This document shows positions 18,912 through 27,394 of a stretch of DNA of 64,000 nt, piece after piece. Made by a program: the position numbers and the translations under genes. Below the pieces are notes generated by a model, which was not told the DNA's origin, searched no databases, and saw only the letters and a list, made by a program, of their open reading frames with translations. Within the stretch, counting starts at the first letter, position 1; each line of letters begins with the position of its first letter. Source of the stretch: UBA4615 sp964399635 (lineage in GTDB: Bacteria; Pseudomonadota; Gammaproteobacteria; Burkholderiales; Burkholderiaceae_E); the NCBI GenBank assembly GCA_964399635.1, contig CAYNRU010000001.1, positions 30,792 to 94,791 on the forward strand. Direction: 5' to 3'.

Positions 18912-18994
18912 GTGAGATCCGTCACCGATCCGGGTGGACCGGTCGCGGCGCGGTCGTTCGGGAGGTGTCAGGGACGCGACGTGACATCCGTCAC
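18912..18994. promoter_or_regulatory. paired inverted-repeat sites, candidate enhancer elements for the sigma-54 promoter
   Basis: Two near-identical 14-base elements, GTGAGATCCGTCAC at 18912-18925 and GTGACATCCGTCAC at 18981-18994. Each is two GTGAC arms around ATCC (one mismatch in the first). Their centres are 69 bases apart and lie about 165 and 235 bases upstream of the predicted RpoN start, a usual distance for enhancer-binding-protein sites. Apart from these sites and the RpoN promoter I see nothing coding in 18731-19041. Confidence 0.5.
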
Positions 18995-19041
18995 GCCGGG
19001 GCCGGGCGGCCACGGACCGCGTCCGACCGCCGCGGGCAGGC

Positions 19042-19524
19042 TCAGTGCCTGGGCGGCGCGGCCGCGCCCGGCCCCGTGGTGAGCGCCCGCACCGGCGCCC
19101 GCACCTCGACGGTCCGGCGCGACTTGTCGCGGCCCTCGATCACCAGCGTCAGCGGCACGGTGTCACCGGCCTTCAGGGGCTGCTTCAGATCCATCAGCAT
19201 CACATGGAAGCCGCCGGGGGCGAGTGCCACGCCCTTGCCGGTGGGCAGGTCGATGCCGTCGATGGCGCGCATCCGCATCACGGCGCCGTCCATCGCCATC
19301 TCGTGGATCTCGATCACGCCCGCGACCGGCGAGCGGACCTCGACCAGGCGCGAATCGGCGGCGGCGGTCAGGGTCATGAACGCGCCCGAGGCCTTCTGCC
19401 CGGTCACGGTGCCTCGGACCCAGGGGTCGGCGACGGCGACCTGCGCGTGAACGGCGCCGTGCAGCGTGGCCAGCGTCAGCACCAGCGCTGCCGCGGACGG
19501 GGCGAACGGCAATCGAATGCTCAT
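19042..19524 (-). CDS. periplasmic copper chaperone PCu(A)C
   Basis: 160-residue exported protein of the PCu(A)C (DUF461) family, which delivers Cu(I) to the CuA site of cytochrome oxidase in the periplasm. ATG 19524 starts a signal peptide (MSIRLPFAPSAAALVLTLA...VHAQ). The copper motif H-x-M...M...H-x-M is present: IEIHEMAMDGAVMRM and GFHVMLMDL. The DPWVRGTVTGQKASGAFMTL strand is characteristic. It is monocistronic as far as can be seen, with its promoter in the gap divergent from the crotonase at 19659. Confidence 0.92.
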   Translation of the reverse strand: MSIRLPFAPSAAALVLTLATLHGAVHAQVAVADPWVRGTVTGQKASGAFMTLTAAADSRLVEVRSPVAGVIEIHEMAMDGAVMRMRAIDGIDLPTGKGVALAPGGFHVMLMDLKQPLKAGDTVPLTLVIEGRDKSRRTVEVRAPVRALTTGPGAAAPPRH

Positions 19525-19658
19525 GGCGGGATGCTCCGGACAGGGTCCGGGCGAGTGTAGCACCGATGCCCGCGGCCTCGGACGACGGCGCGCCCGCGCG
19601 TGCCGGAATCCCGGTTGCGCGGGCGCGCGGGCGGGGCGATCCATGCGACGATTCCGGC

Positions 19659-20444
19659 ATGACCGAATTCATCCACGAAGCCCGTGACGGCGCCGTCATC
19701 ACGCTGACGCTCAACGATCCCGACCGGCGCAACGCGCTCACCAACCAGTTTCAATGGGACGCGGTGGTCGACGCCTGCGAGCGCGTGCGGCGCGACCCCG
19801 ACATCCGCTGCGTGATCCTGACCGGCGCCGGCACCGCGTTCTGCGCGGGCGGCAACGTCAAGGACATGAAAGACAAGGCCGGCATCGCGGCGGGCTCGCC
19901 CTATTCGATCCGAGACGGCTACCGCGGGGGCATCCAGCGCATACCGCTCGCCCTCTACAACCTCGACGTCCCCACCATCGCCGCGGTCAACGGCGCCGCG
20001 ATCGGCGCCGGCTGCGACCTCGCATGCATGTGCGACATCCGCATCGCCTCCGACCGTGCCCGCTTCGCGGAGAGCTTCGTGAAGCTGGGCATCATCCCCG
20101 GCGACGGCGGCGCGTGGCTGCTGCCACGCACGGTCGGCATGTCCAAGGCCGCCGAGATGACCTTCACCGGCGACATGATCGACGCCACCGAGGCCCTCGC
20201 CTGCGGGCTGGTGTCCAAGGTGGTCCCGCCCGAGCGGCTGATGGACGAGGCCCGCGCGCTGGCCGCGCGGATCGCGGCCAACCCGGGCCCGGCGCTGCGC
20301 ATGTCGAAGCGGCTGATGCGCGAGGGCCAGCACATGCGGCTCGATTCGCTGCTCGAGATGTCGGCGGCCTTCCAGGCGCTCGCCCATCACACGCCCGAGC
20401 ATGAGCAGGCGCTGGACGCCTTCCTGGCGTCGATGAAGAAGTGA
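19659..20444 (+). CDS. crotonase/enoyl-CoA hydratase family protein
   Basis: 261-residue crotonase. PDRRNALT, the oxyanion segment TAFCAGGNVKDM and NGAAIGAGCDLACMCDI are clear. The active site departs from the hydratase pattern: the first glutamate is aspartate (GAGCDLA), the second is replaced by Phe in AESFVKLG, and an extra Asp appears in GDGGAWLLP. This Asp-containing pattern occurs in isomerase- or hydrolase-like crotonases, so simple hydratase activity should not be assumed. ATG 19659. Convergent with the thioesterase gene. Confidence 0.88.
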   Translation: MTEFIHEARDGAVITLTLNDPDRRNALTNQFQWDAVVDACERVRRDPDIRCVILTGAGTAFCAGGNVKDMKDKAGIAAGSPYSIRDGYRGGIQRIPLALYNLDVPTIAAVNGAAIGAGCDLACMCDIRIASDRARFAESFVKLGIIPGDGGAWLLPRTVGMSKAAEMTFTGDMIDATEALACGLVSKVVPPERLMDEARALAARIAANPGPALRMSKRLMREGQHMRLDSLLEMSAAFQALAHHTPEHEQALDAFLASMKK

Positions 20445-20474
20445 TCGCGGGCGGCGCCGCGCGCCGCGCCGCGT

Positions 20475-20882
20475 TCAGGCTGCCGGTTCCGTCTCGGGCA
20501 GCGGGCGCTTCCTGCCGTCGGCATCGATCGCCACGTAGGTGAGCATCGCCTCGGTGACCTTGACGTTGACCGGGTCGGCCGGGTTGCGTGCCGCGATCAC
20601 CTCGACGTGCACCGTGATCGAGGTGCGGCCCACCGAATCGACGCGGGTGTAGAAGCTCAGCACGTCGCCGACGGTGACCGGCTGGCGGAACTGGAAGGCG
20701 TTGACCGCCACCGTCACCACCCGCCCGCGTGCGCGCCGCGCGGCCGCGATGCCCCCGGCGATGTCGACCTGCGCCATCACCCACCCGCCGAAGACGTCGC
20801 CGTTGCCGTTGACGTCGGCCGGCATCGGCACGACGCGCAGCATCAGGTCGTGGCCCGCGGGGGCGATCGGTTGGGACGGCAT
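20475..20882 (-). CDS. YciA-type acyl-CoA thioesterase (hotdog fold)
   Basis: 135-residue single hotdog-domain thioesterase hydrolysing short- to medium-chain acyl-CoA. The signature NGNGDVFGGWVMAQVDIAGG includes the catalytic Asp of the YciA/ACOT class, followed by RVVTVAVNAFQFRQPVTVGD and YTRVDSVGRTSI. ATG 20882 (MPSQPIAP) is chosen because homologues begin close to the LMLRVVPMPADVN strand. It lies tail to tail with the crotonase gene. Confidence 0.9.
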   Translation of the reverse strand: MPSQPIAPAGHDLMLRVVPMPADVNGNGDVFGGWVMAQVDIAGGIAAARRARGRVVTVAVNAFQFRQPVTVGDVLSFYTRVDSVGRTSITVHVEVIAARNPADPVNVKVTEAMLTYVAIDADGRKRPLPETEPAA

Positions 20883-21019
20883 AGGGGCGGGCCTGGCGGG
20901 GTGGCAGGGCGGGAGGGGCAGCGCTGCGGCCTTGGAGTAACCTGTGAGGCCGCAACCGCCCGACACTACCGCACGCCGCCTCATGCGCCAAGCCTGCGGC
21001 CGTCGACCCGCCCGTCCCG

Positions 21020-22879
21020 ATGCGCCCCAGCTCCACCGTCCCGCCGCCCGCCGCCTCCCGCCCGCCGACCCGCAGCGACTGGGAGACGCTCCGGAGCCTC
21101 TTCCCCTACCTGTGGGACTACCGCTGGCGGGTGCTCATCGCCGTGGCCTGCCTGGTGGCGGCCAAGGTCGCGGTGGTCGGCGTGCCGGTGCTGCTCAAGC
21201 AGATCGTCGACCTGCTCGCGCCGGTGGCCGGTGCGCAGGCCGCGCCGCTGATCGCGGTGCCGCTCGGCCTGCTCGCTGCGTACGGCGCGCTGCGGCTCGC
21301 CTCCACCCTGTTCACCGAGCTGCGGGAGTTCGTGTTCGCGCGGGTCACGCAGCGTGCGGTGCGCAACGTCGCGCTGAAGGTCTTCGGGCACCTGCACGGC
21401 CTGTCGCTGCGCTTTCACCTCGACCGCCAGACCGGCGGGCTCACGCGCGACATCGAGCGCGGCACCCGCGGCATCTCCAGCCTGGTGTCGTACACGCTCT
21501 ACAGCATCCTGCCGACGCTGGTGGAGATCGGCCTGGTGATCACCTATCTGGTCATCCAGTACGACCCGTGGTTCGCGGCGATCACCGGCGTGGCGCTCGT
21601 CTGCTACATCGCCTACACCGTGGCGGTCACCGAGTGGCGGACCGAGTTCCGCCGCTCGATGAACGACCTGGACTCCAAGGCCAACATCCGTGCCGTCGAC
21701 TCGCTGCTCAACTACGAGACGGTCAAGTACTTCGGCAACGAGGCCTTCGAGGCGCGCCGCTACGACGAGAGCATGCAGCGCTGGGAGCGGGCCGCGGTGC
21801 GCAGCCAGACCTCGCTGTCGGTGCTGAACGTCGGGCAGGCCTGCATCATCGCGGTCGCGGTCACGCTGATGGTCTGGCGCGCCACCGTGGGCGTGGTCGA
21901 GGGCCGCATGACCATCGGCGACCTCGTGCTGGTGAACGCCTTCATGATCCAGCTCTACATGCCGCTGAACTTCCTGGGCGTGCTGTACCGCGAGATCAAG
22001 CAGAGCCTCGCGGACATGGAGCGGCTGTTCGGGCTGCTCGACGCCAACCGCGAGGTCGACGACGCGCCAGGCGCCGGCGTGCTGGCGTTGCACGCCGCGC
22101 CGGAGCTGCGCTTCGAGCGTGTGTCGTTCTCGTACGACCCGACGCGCGCGATCCTGCACGAGCTCAGCTTCACGGTGCCGGCGGGCACCACCACCGCGGT
22201 GGTCGGCGCGAGCGGCGCGGGCAAGTCGACGCTCGCGCGCCTGCTGTTCCGGTTCTACGACGTGACCGGCGGCGCGATCACCATCGACGGCCGCGACCTG
22301 CGCTCGGTGACCCAGCAGAGCCTGCGCGCGGCGATCGGCATCGTGCCGCAGGACACCGTGCTGTTCAACGACAGCCTGCGCTACAACGTCGCCTACGGGC
22401 GGCCCGGCGCGACCGACGCCGAGATCGAGGCGGCGGCGCGCGCCGCGCAGCTGTCGGCGTTCATCGCGTCGCTGCCTGCGGGCTGGGAGACGCCGGTCGG
22501 CGAGCGCGGCCTGAAGCTGTCGGGCGGCGAGAAGCAGCGGGTGGCCATCGCCCGGATGCTGCTCAAGAACCCGCCGGTGCTGGTGCTCGACGAAGCCACC
22601 TCGGCGCTCGACTCGCGCAACGAGGCGGCGATCCAGGAGGCGCTGCGCGCGGTGGCCGCCCACCGCACGACCCTGGTGATCGCGCACCGGCTCTCCACCA
22701 TCGTCGACGCCGACCAGATCCTGGTGCTCGACGCGGGCCGCATCGTCGAGCGCGGCCACCACGAGGAGCTGCTCGCGCGCGGCGGGCGCTACGCCGAGCT
22801 GTGGGCGATGCAGGCCCGCGAGGAGAGCGAGCCGCCGCTGGCCGCCGGGCCCTCCGCGGCGGAGTCGCTGACGGTGTAG
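21020..22879 (+). CDS. ABC transporter, fused permease/ATPase, Atm1/HMT1 type
   Basis: 619-residue half-transporter with six membrane segments (about residues 35-320), then a nucleotide-binding domain. The linker motif LLNYETVKYFGNE and RFHLDRQTGGLTRDIERG are diagnostic of the Atm1/HMT1 group, which exports glutathione-linked sulphur species or metal-glutathione conjugates. ATPase motifs: Walker A GASGAGKST, signature LSGGEKQRVAIAR, Walker B LVLDEATSALD and H-loop AHRLSTI. It acts as a homodimer in the inner membrane. No operon partner is visible. A 16-base palindrome CGCGGCGC-GCGCCGCG at 22881-22896 follows the stop. Confidence 0.93.
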   Translation: MRPSSTVPPPAASRPPTRSDWETLRSLFPYLWDYRWRVLIAVACLVAAKVAVVGVPVLLKQIVDLLAPVAGAQAAPLIAVPLGLLAAYGALRLASTLFTELREFVFARVTQRAVRNVALKVFGHLHGLSLRFHLDRQTGGLTRDIERGTRGISSLVSYTLYSILPTLVEIGLVITYLVIQYDPWFAAITGVALVCYIAYTVAVTEWRTEFRRSMNDLDSKANIRAVDSLLNYETVKYFGNEAFEARRYDESMQRWERAAVRSQTSLSVLNVGQACIIAVAVTLMVWRATVGVVEGRMTIGDLVLVNAFMIQLYMPLNFLGVLYREIKQSLADMERLFGLLDANREVDDAPGAGVLALHAAPELRFERVSFSYDPTRAILHELSFTVPAGTTTAVVGASGAGKSTLARLLFRFYDVTGGAITIDGRDLRSVTQQSLRAAIGIVPQDTVLFNDSLRYNVAYGRPGATDAEIEAAARAAQLSAFIASLPAGWETPVGERGLKLSGGEKQRVAIARMLLKNPPVLVLDEATSALDSRNEAAIQEALRAVAAHRTTLVIAHRLSTIVDADQILVLDAGRIVERGHHEELLARGGRYAELWAMQAREESEPPLAAGPSAAESLTV

Positions 22880-22985
22880 GCGCGGCGCGCGCCGCGACTC
22901 TTCGACACGCTCGCCAGGATGCTGCCGCTGCGCGCGGCCACCGCGCGGGCCCGTGGCGTGGCCGCCGCCGGACGGCAGGCCGCGC

Positions 22986-23774
22986 TCAGCGGTCCAGGAT
23001 CTGGCTCAGGAACTGCTTGCTGCGCTCGTTCTGCGGGTTGCTGAAGAACGCCTCGGGCGTGTTCTGCTCGACGATCTCGCCGCGGTCCATGAAGATCACC
23101 CGGTCGGCGACCGCCCGCGCAAAGCCCATCTCATGGGTCACGACAAGCATCGTCATCCCCTCGCGCGCCAGGTCGATCATGGTGTCGAGCACCTCCTTGA
23201 CCATCTCGGGGTCGAGGGCCGAGGTCGGCTCGTCGAACAGCATGATCGAGGGGTTCATGCACAGTGCCCGCGCGATCGCGACCCGCTGCTGCTGCCCGCC
23301 CGACAGCTGGCCGGGGTACTTGGGCGCCTGCTCCCTGATGCGCACGCGCTCGAGGTACTTCATCGCCGTCGCCTCGGCCTGCGCCTTGCTCTGCTTCTTG
23401 ACCCACATCGGCGCGAGCGTGCAGTTGTCCAGCACGGACAGGTGCGGGAACAGGTTGAAGTGCTGGAACACCATGCCGACGTCGGAGCGGATCGTGTCGA
23501 TGTTCTTGAGGTCGTCGGTGAGCGCGATGCCGTTGACGACGATGTCGCCCTTCTGGTGCTGCTCGAGCCGGTTGATGCAGCGGATCAGCGTCGACTTGCC
23601 CGACCCCGACGGGCCGCAGACCACGATCCGCTCGCCGCGTGCCACCGTCAGGTCGATGTTCTTGAGCACCTGGAAATCACCGAACCACTTGTTCAGGCCG
23701 GTGATGGCGATCGCGGGCTTACCGCCCTCGTCGATCCGGGCGGTGGGGGCTGCGGTCGGGGCGACTGCGCTCAT
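22986..23774 (-). CDS. aapP: general L-amino acid ABC transporter ATP-binding protein
   Basis: 262-residue ATPase of the polar amino acid uptake family. Walker A GPSGSGKSTLIRC, signature LSGGQQQRVAIARAL, Walker B MLFDEPTSALDPEM and the switch histidine in VTHEMGFARAVADRV are all present. It is the last gene of a four-gene minus-strand operon in the order receptor, permease, permease, ATPase, exactly the aapJQMP arrangement. Energises uptake of a broad range of L-amino acids. Confidence 0.93.
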   Translation of the reverse strand: MSAVAPTAAPTARIDEGGKPAIAITGLNKWFGDFQVLKNIDLTVARGERIVVCGPSGSGKSTLIRCINRLEQHQKGDIVVNGIALTDDLKNIDTIRSDVGMVFQHFNLFPHLSVLDNCTLAPMWVKKQSKAQAEATAMKYLERVRIREQAPKYPGQLSGGQQQRVAIARALCMNPSIMLFDEPTSALDPEMVKEVLDTMIDLAREGMTMLVVTHEMGFARAVADRVIFMDRGEIVEQNTPEAFFSNPQNERSKQFLSQILDR

Positions 23775-23799
23775 CGGGTATTCCTCGGGGATCGGACGA

Positions 23800-24921
23800 T
23801 CAGTGGTGGCCGCGGGCCAGATCGCGCTCCAGCCACTGGCTGTACTTGGACATCGCGAAGCAGAAGATCCAGTAGACCAGGATCGAGAACAGGAAGGCTT
23901 CGATGAAGTACTTCTTCCAGGAGAAGTCGGTTTCGACCGACTTCTTCACCGCGTAGGCGAAGTCGTAGATCGCGATGATCACCACCAGCGAGGTGTCCTT
24001 GAACACCGAGATGAAGCTGTTGACGATCGGCGGGATCGAGATCTTAAGGCTCTGGGGCAGGATGACCAGCAGCATCATCTTCCAGTAGGGCAGGCCGAGC
24101 GCCTGCGCCGCCTCGTATTGGCCCTTGGGCACGGCCTGCAGGCCACCGCGCACCGCCTCGGCGAGGTAGGCCGCGATGAACAGGATGATCGCGACCTGAG
24201 CGCGCAGCAGCTGGTCGATCCGCACGCCCTCGGGCAGGAACAGCGCGAACATCACGCTCGCCATGAACAGCACCGTGATCAGCGGCACGCCGCGGACCAC
24301 CTCGATGTAGATCACCGAGAACGAGCGGATGATCGGCAAGGAGCTGCGCCGCCCCAGCGCGAGCAGCACGCCCAGCGGGAAGGCGAACGCGATGCCGAAG
24401 ATCGCCAGGATCAGCGTGACCGGCAGCCCGCCCCACAGCTCGGAGCGCACCGGCTGCAGGCCGAGCCCGCCGCCCATCAGCCAGAACGTCACCGCGATGC
24501 CGGCCATCCAGATCAGCGCGAGCGCCGGGCGCCAGAACACCTTGAACGCGGACACCACCAGCAGCCCCGTCAGCACGAAGATCGCGATCGCCGGACGCCA
24601 TTGCTGGTCGAAGGGGTAGACCCCGAACATCATGAAGCGGAACTTCTCCCAGACCACGGCCCAGCAGGCGCCCTGCCCGCGTACCGCGTCGCAGGCCGCC
24701 AGCGGCTGCTTTCCCCAGACCGCGTTGAACACCAGCCAATTGAGCGCGGGCGGCACCACGTAGGCGAGCACGGCCAGCGTCAGCAGCGTGACCGCGCCGT
24801 TGGCGGGGGTCGAGAACAGGTTGGTGCGGACCCAGGCGAGCGGGCCGCGGCCGGCGTCGGGCCGCGCCATCGGCAGGGCGACAGGCTCGGCGGCGGCGCT
24901 CGAGGGGGTGCCGTTCGACAT
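23800..24921 (-). CDS. aapM: general L-amino acid ABC transporter permease AapM
   Basis: 373-residue inner-membrane permease, longer than the usual 220-residue HisM-type protein because of an N-terminal extension with extra membrane segments, a feature of AapM. The ATPase-coupling EAA loop reads YEAAQALGLPYWKMMLLVILPQ near residue 285. ATG 24921 (MSNGTPSS) begins 11 bases after the aapQ stop. The Cys-containing loop CDAVRGQGACWAV between the early segments is typical of AapM. Confidence 0.92.
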   Translation of the reverse strand: MSNGTPSSAAAEPVALPMARPDAGRGPLAWVRTNLFSTPANGAVTLLTLAVLAYVVPPALNWLVFNAVWGKQPLAACDAVRGQGACWAVVWEKFRFMMFGVYPFDQQWRPAIAIFVLTGLLVVSAFKVFWRPALALIWMAGIAVTFWLMGGGLGLQPVRSELWGGLPVTLILAIFGIAFAFPLGVLLALGRRSSLPIIRSFSVIYIEVVRGVPLITVLFMASVMFALFLPEGVRIDQLLRAQVAIILFIAAYLAEAVRGGLQAVPKGQYEAAQALGLPYWKMMLLVILPQSLKISIPPIVNSFISVFKDTSLVVIIAIYDFAYAVKKSVETDFSWKKYFIEAFLFSILVYWIFCFAMSKYSQWLERDLARGHH

Positions 24922-24932
24922 GTGTCCGGCTC

Positions 24933-26075
24933 CTAACGCTCGACCAGCCGGACGCGGTCGTTGTACCAGTTCATGAACAGCGAGATCGACAGGCTGATCG
25001 TCAGGTAGACCGCCATCAGGATCGCGATCGCCTCGATCGCCTGTCCGGTCTGGTTCATGGTCGTGTTGGCGACCGCCACCAGGTCCGGATAGCCGATCGC
25101 GACCGCCAGCGACGAGTTCTTGGCGAGGTTCAGGTACTGGCTGGTCATTGGCGGGATGATCACGCGCAGCGCCTGCGGCAGCGTGATCAGCCTGAGCCGC
25201 TGGCCCGGCGTGAGGCCAAGCGCCATCGCCGCCTCGCCCTGGCCACGGTCGACCGCCAGGATGCCGGCGCGGACCACCTCGGCGATGAAGGCCGCGGTGT
25301 AGGTCGACAGCCCCAGCAGCAGCGCGGTGAACTCGGGCGAGATGACCCGTCCCCCCTGGAAGTCGAAGCCCGACAGCTCCGGAATCTCGAGCTGCGTGGG
25401 TGCGCCGAGCGCCGCCCAGGCGAGCAGCGGCAGGCCCAGCACCAGCGCCAGCGACGGCCAGCCGACCGGCAGCTGGCGACCCGTGGCGATCTGCCTGCGC
25501 CGTGCGTAGCCACGCCACAGGTAGGCGAGCACGACTCCGGCGATCAGCGCCCAGCCCGCCGCGGACCATGCCGCATGCTCGGCCGGCCATGCGACACGGA
25601 ACCCGCGCTGGCTGACGAACAGCCAGCCGCCGACCTCGATCGATTCCCTAACCGGCGGCAGCAGCTCGGTGAAGATGCCGTACCAGACGAACAGCTGCAG
25701 CAGCAGCGGCACGTTGCGCATCACCTCCACGTAGGCCGATGCGAGCCTGGCCAGCAGCCAGTTGGTGGAAAGCCGCGCGATGCCGATCAGGGTGCCGAGG
25801 ATCGTCGCGAACAGGATGCCCAGCGCGGCGACCACCAGCGTGTTGATCAGCCCCACCAGGAAGGCCCGGGCATAGGAGTCCGAGGCCTGGAAGGCGATGT
25901 GCTTCTCGGCGATCTCGAAGCCAGCCTCGCGCGACAGAAACGCGAAGCCCACCTGGATCTGGCGGGTTTCGAGGTTGTGCAGGGTGTTGGAGATCAGGTA
26001 CCAGCCCAGGCCGACCACGCCGGCCAGCAGCAGGGCCTGATAGAGAATGTTTCGGACGCGCTCGCTGCGGAACAT
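24933..26075 (-). CDS. aapQ: general L-amino acid ABC transporter permease AapQ
   Basis: 380-residue permease partner of AapM. It starts MFRSERVRNILYQALLLAGVVGLGWYLISNT with a first membrane helix, has a long periplasmic loop (EIAEKHIAFQASDSYARAF) and the EAA coupling motif EAAMALGLTPGQRLRLITLPQALR. It is separated from aapJ by a strong stem-loop at 26100-26133, so its expression is probably lower than that of the receptor. Confidence 0.92.
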   Translation of the reverse strand: MFRSERVRNILYQALLLAGVVGLGWYLISNTLHNLETRQIQVGFAFLSREAGFEIAEKHIAFQASDSYARAFLVGLINTLVVAALGILFATILGTLIGIARLSTNWLLARLASAYVEVMRNVPLLLQLFVWYGIFTELLPPVRESIEVGGWLFVSQRGFRVAWPAEHAAWSAAGWALIAGVVLAYLWRGYARRRQIATGRQLPVGWPSLALVLGLPLLAWAALGAPTQLEIPELSGFDFQGGRVISPEFTALLLGLSTYTAAFIAEVVRAGILAVDRGQGEAAMALGLTPGQRLRLITLPQALRVIIPPMTSQYLNLAKNSSLAVAIGYPDLVAVANTTMNQTGQAIEAIAILMAVYLTISLSISLFMNWYNDRVRLVER

Positions 26076-26099
26076 TCGATGATCCCCGGTTCGGTCCGC

Positions 26100-26133
26100 G
26101 AGGACCGCGGCACCCGCGTGTGCCGCGGTCCTC
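26100..26133 (-). terminator. intercistronic stem-loop between aapJ and aapQ
   Basis: Perfect 14-base arms GAGGACCGCGGCAC and its complement around a CCGCGT loop, located just after the aapJ stop and 25 bases before the aapQ start. Such hairpins commonly attenuate transcription or protect the receptor mRNA so that the binding protein is made in excess. Confidence 0.65.
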
Positions 26134-26147
26134 GGATGCTCAGACTA

Positions 26148-27173
26148 TCAGCGGATCGGCGGCGCGTACATGAGTCCGTCGTCCTTCCACAGCGCGTTCT
26201 GGCCGCGCTCGATCCCAAGCGGACCGATGTTGCGCGTGTACATCTCGCCGTAGTTGCCGACCGACTTCACCGCACGGACCAGCCAGTCGTTGTCCAGGCC
26301 CAGGCCCTTGCCGACGTCTCCGGACGTGCCGACCAGACGCTGGACCGGCGGCTCCTTGCTCTCGGCCTTCATCTTGTCGACGTTGGCCGCGGTGACGCCG
26401 TACTCCTCGGCCTCGATCAGCCCGAACAGCGTCCAGCGCACGATCGTGAAGAACTCCCAGTCGCCGCGGCGGATCATCGGGCCGAGCGGCTCCTTGGAGA
26501 TCGCATCCGGCAGCACGACGTAGTCGTCCTTGTTCGCGGCCTTCAGGCGCGTCGCGGCGAGGCCCGAGATGTCGGTCGTGTAGACGTCGCAGCGGCCGGC
26601 GAAGAAGGCCTGCTCGATCTGGTTCAGCTCGGCGATCACCACCGGCTTGAACGTCATCTTCTTGGTGCGGAAGTAGTCGCTCAGGTTCAGCTCGGTGGTG
26701 GTGCCCGGCTGCACGCAGACCGTGGCGCCGTTGAGCTGCGAGGCGCGCTTGATGTTGGCCGACTTCTTCACCATGAAGCCCTGGCCGTCGTAGAACAGGG
26801 TGCCTGCGAACACCGAACCCATCGTCGCGTCGCGCGACGAGGTCCAGGTGGTGTTGCGCGACAGCATGTCGACCTCGCCGGACTGCAGCGCGGTGAACCG
26901 GTTCTGCGCGTTGGTCGGCACGTACTGGACCTTGTTCGGGTCGCCGAGGATGACGGCTGCGACCGCCCTGCAGAAGTCGGCGTCGAGGCCGGTCCACTTG
27001 CCCTGCGCGTCCGGCGCGGAGAAGCCCAGCAGCCCGGTGTTCACGCCGCAGCGGAGCACCCCCTTGGACTTGATGGCGTCCATCGTGGGGCCGGCCGAGG
27101 CCGACAGCGGGGCGAGGGCGGGGACTGCGATCGCGGCGGCGATGGCGAGTCGGCGGAACCAGGTCTGCTTCAT
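26148..27173 (-). CDS. aapJ: general L-amino acid ABC transporter substrate-binding protein
   Basis: 341-residue periplasmic receptor. ATG 27173 starts a signal peptide (MKQTWFRRLAIAAAIAVPALAPLSASAG). Mature features include KSKGVLRCGVNTGLLGFSAPDAQGKWTGLDADFCRAVAAVILGD and EQAFFAGRCDVYTTDISGLAATRL, typical of AapJ (SBP family 3). It is the first gene of aapJQMP, divergent from the NUDIX gene; in the 220-base gap an inverted repeat TACCG-AAAACA-CGGTA lies about 55 bases upstream of its start. Confidence 0.94.
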   Translation of the reverse strand: MKQTWFRRLAIAAAIAVPALAPLSASAGPTMDAIKSKGVLRCGVNTGLLGFSAPDAQGKWTGLDADFCRAVAAVILGDPNKVQYVPTNAQNRFTALQSGEVDMLSRNTTWTSSRDATMGSVFAGTLFYDGQGFMVKKSANIKRASQLNGATVCVQPGTTTELNLSDYFRTKKMTFKPVVIAELNQIEQAFFAGRCDVYTTDISGLAATRLKAANKDDYVVLPDAISKEPLGPMIRRGDWEFFTIVRWTLFGLIEAEEYGVTAANVDKMKAESKEPPVQRLVGTSGDVGKGLGLDNDWLVRAVKSVGNYGEMYTRNIGPLGIERGQNALWKDDGLMYAPPIR

Positions 27174-27381
27174 GTGCGGCGCTCCAACGGGGCGTGTGTG
27201 GGGGGGATTCCGCGAGTCCATACCGAAAACACGGTACCGGCCTGCGGGGTGGCGGCGAGTCTACGTGCATTCGTCGCGGCGGTACAAGAAGCCCCCAGGG
27301 AGGCTTCGAGTGCTGGGCATGCCTCGCGACGGGCCGGCCGTGACCGTGCTGCACCGCCGCATCGCGTCCGGGCGCCGCTGG

Positions 27382-27387
27382 TAAAAT
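27382..27387 (+). promoter_or_regulatory. -10 element of the NUDIX gene, possibly giving a leaderless mRNA
   Basis: TAAAAT lies only 7 bases before the ATG at 27395 in an otherwise GC-rich region, so transcription would begin at or next to the start codon. No convincing ribosome site precedes the ATG, consistent with a leaderless transcript. The -35 is not recognisable. Confidence 0.45.
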
Positions 27388-27394
27388 CGCCTTG

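Noticed and set aside
22881..22896. 16-base palindrome CGCGGCGCGCGCCGCG after the Atm1-type gene
   Set aside because: It has no loop and no T-tract and is made only of G and C, so it is weak evidence for a terminator or a binding site in this composition.
20944..24936. A 1330-codon plus-strand open frame covering the Atm1 gene and the antisense of aapP/aapM
   Set aside because: It is an out-of-frame reading made possible by high GC and few stops; the product has no domain, is Arg/Ala rich, and conflicts with well-supported genes in other frames.
27174..27394. A sigma-54 promoter for aapJ, expected for nitrogen-regulated amino acid uptake
   Set aside because: I searched the minus strand for GG-N10-GC in a TGGCAC-like context and found no acceptable match.
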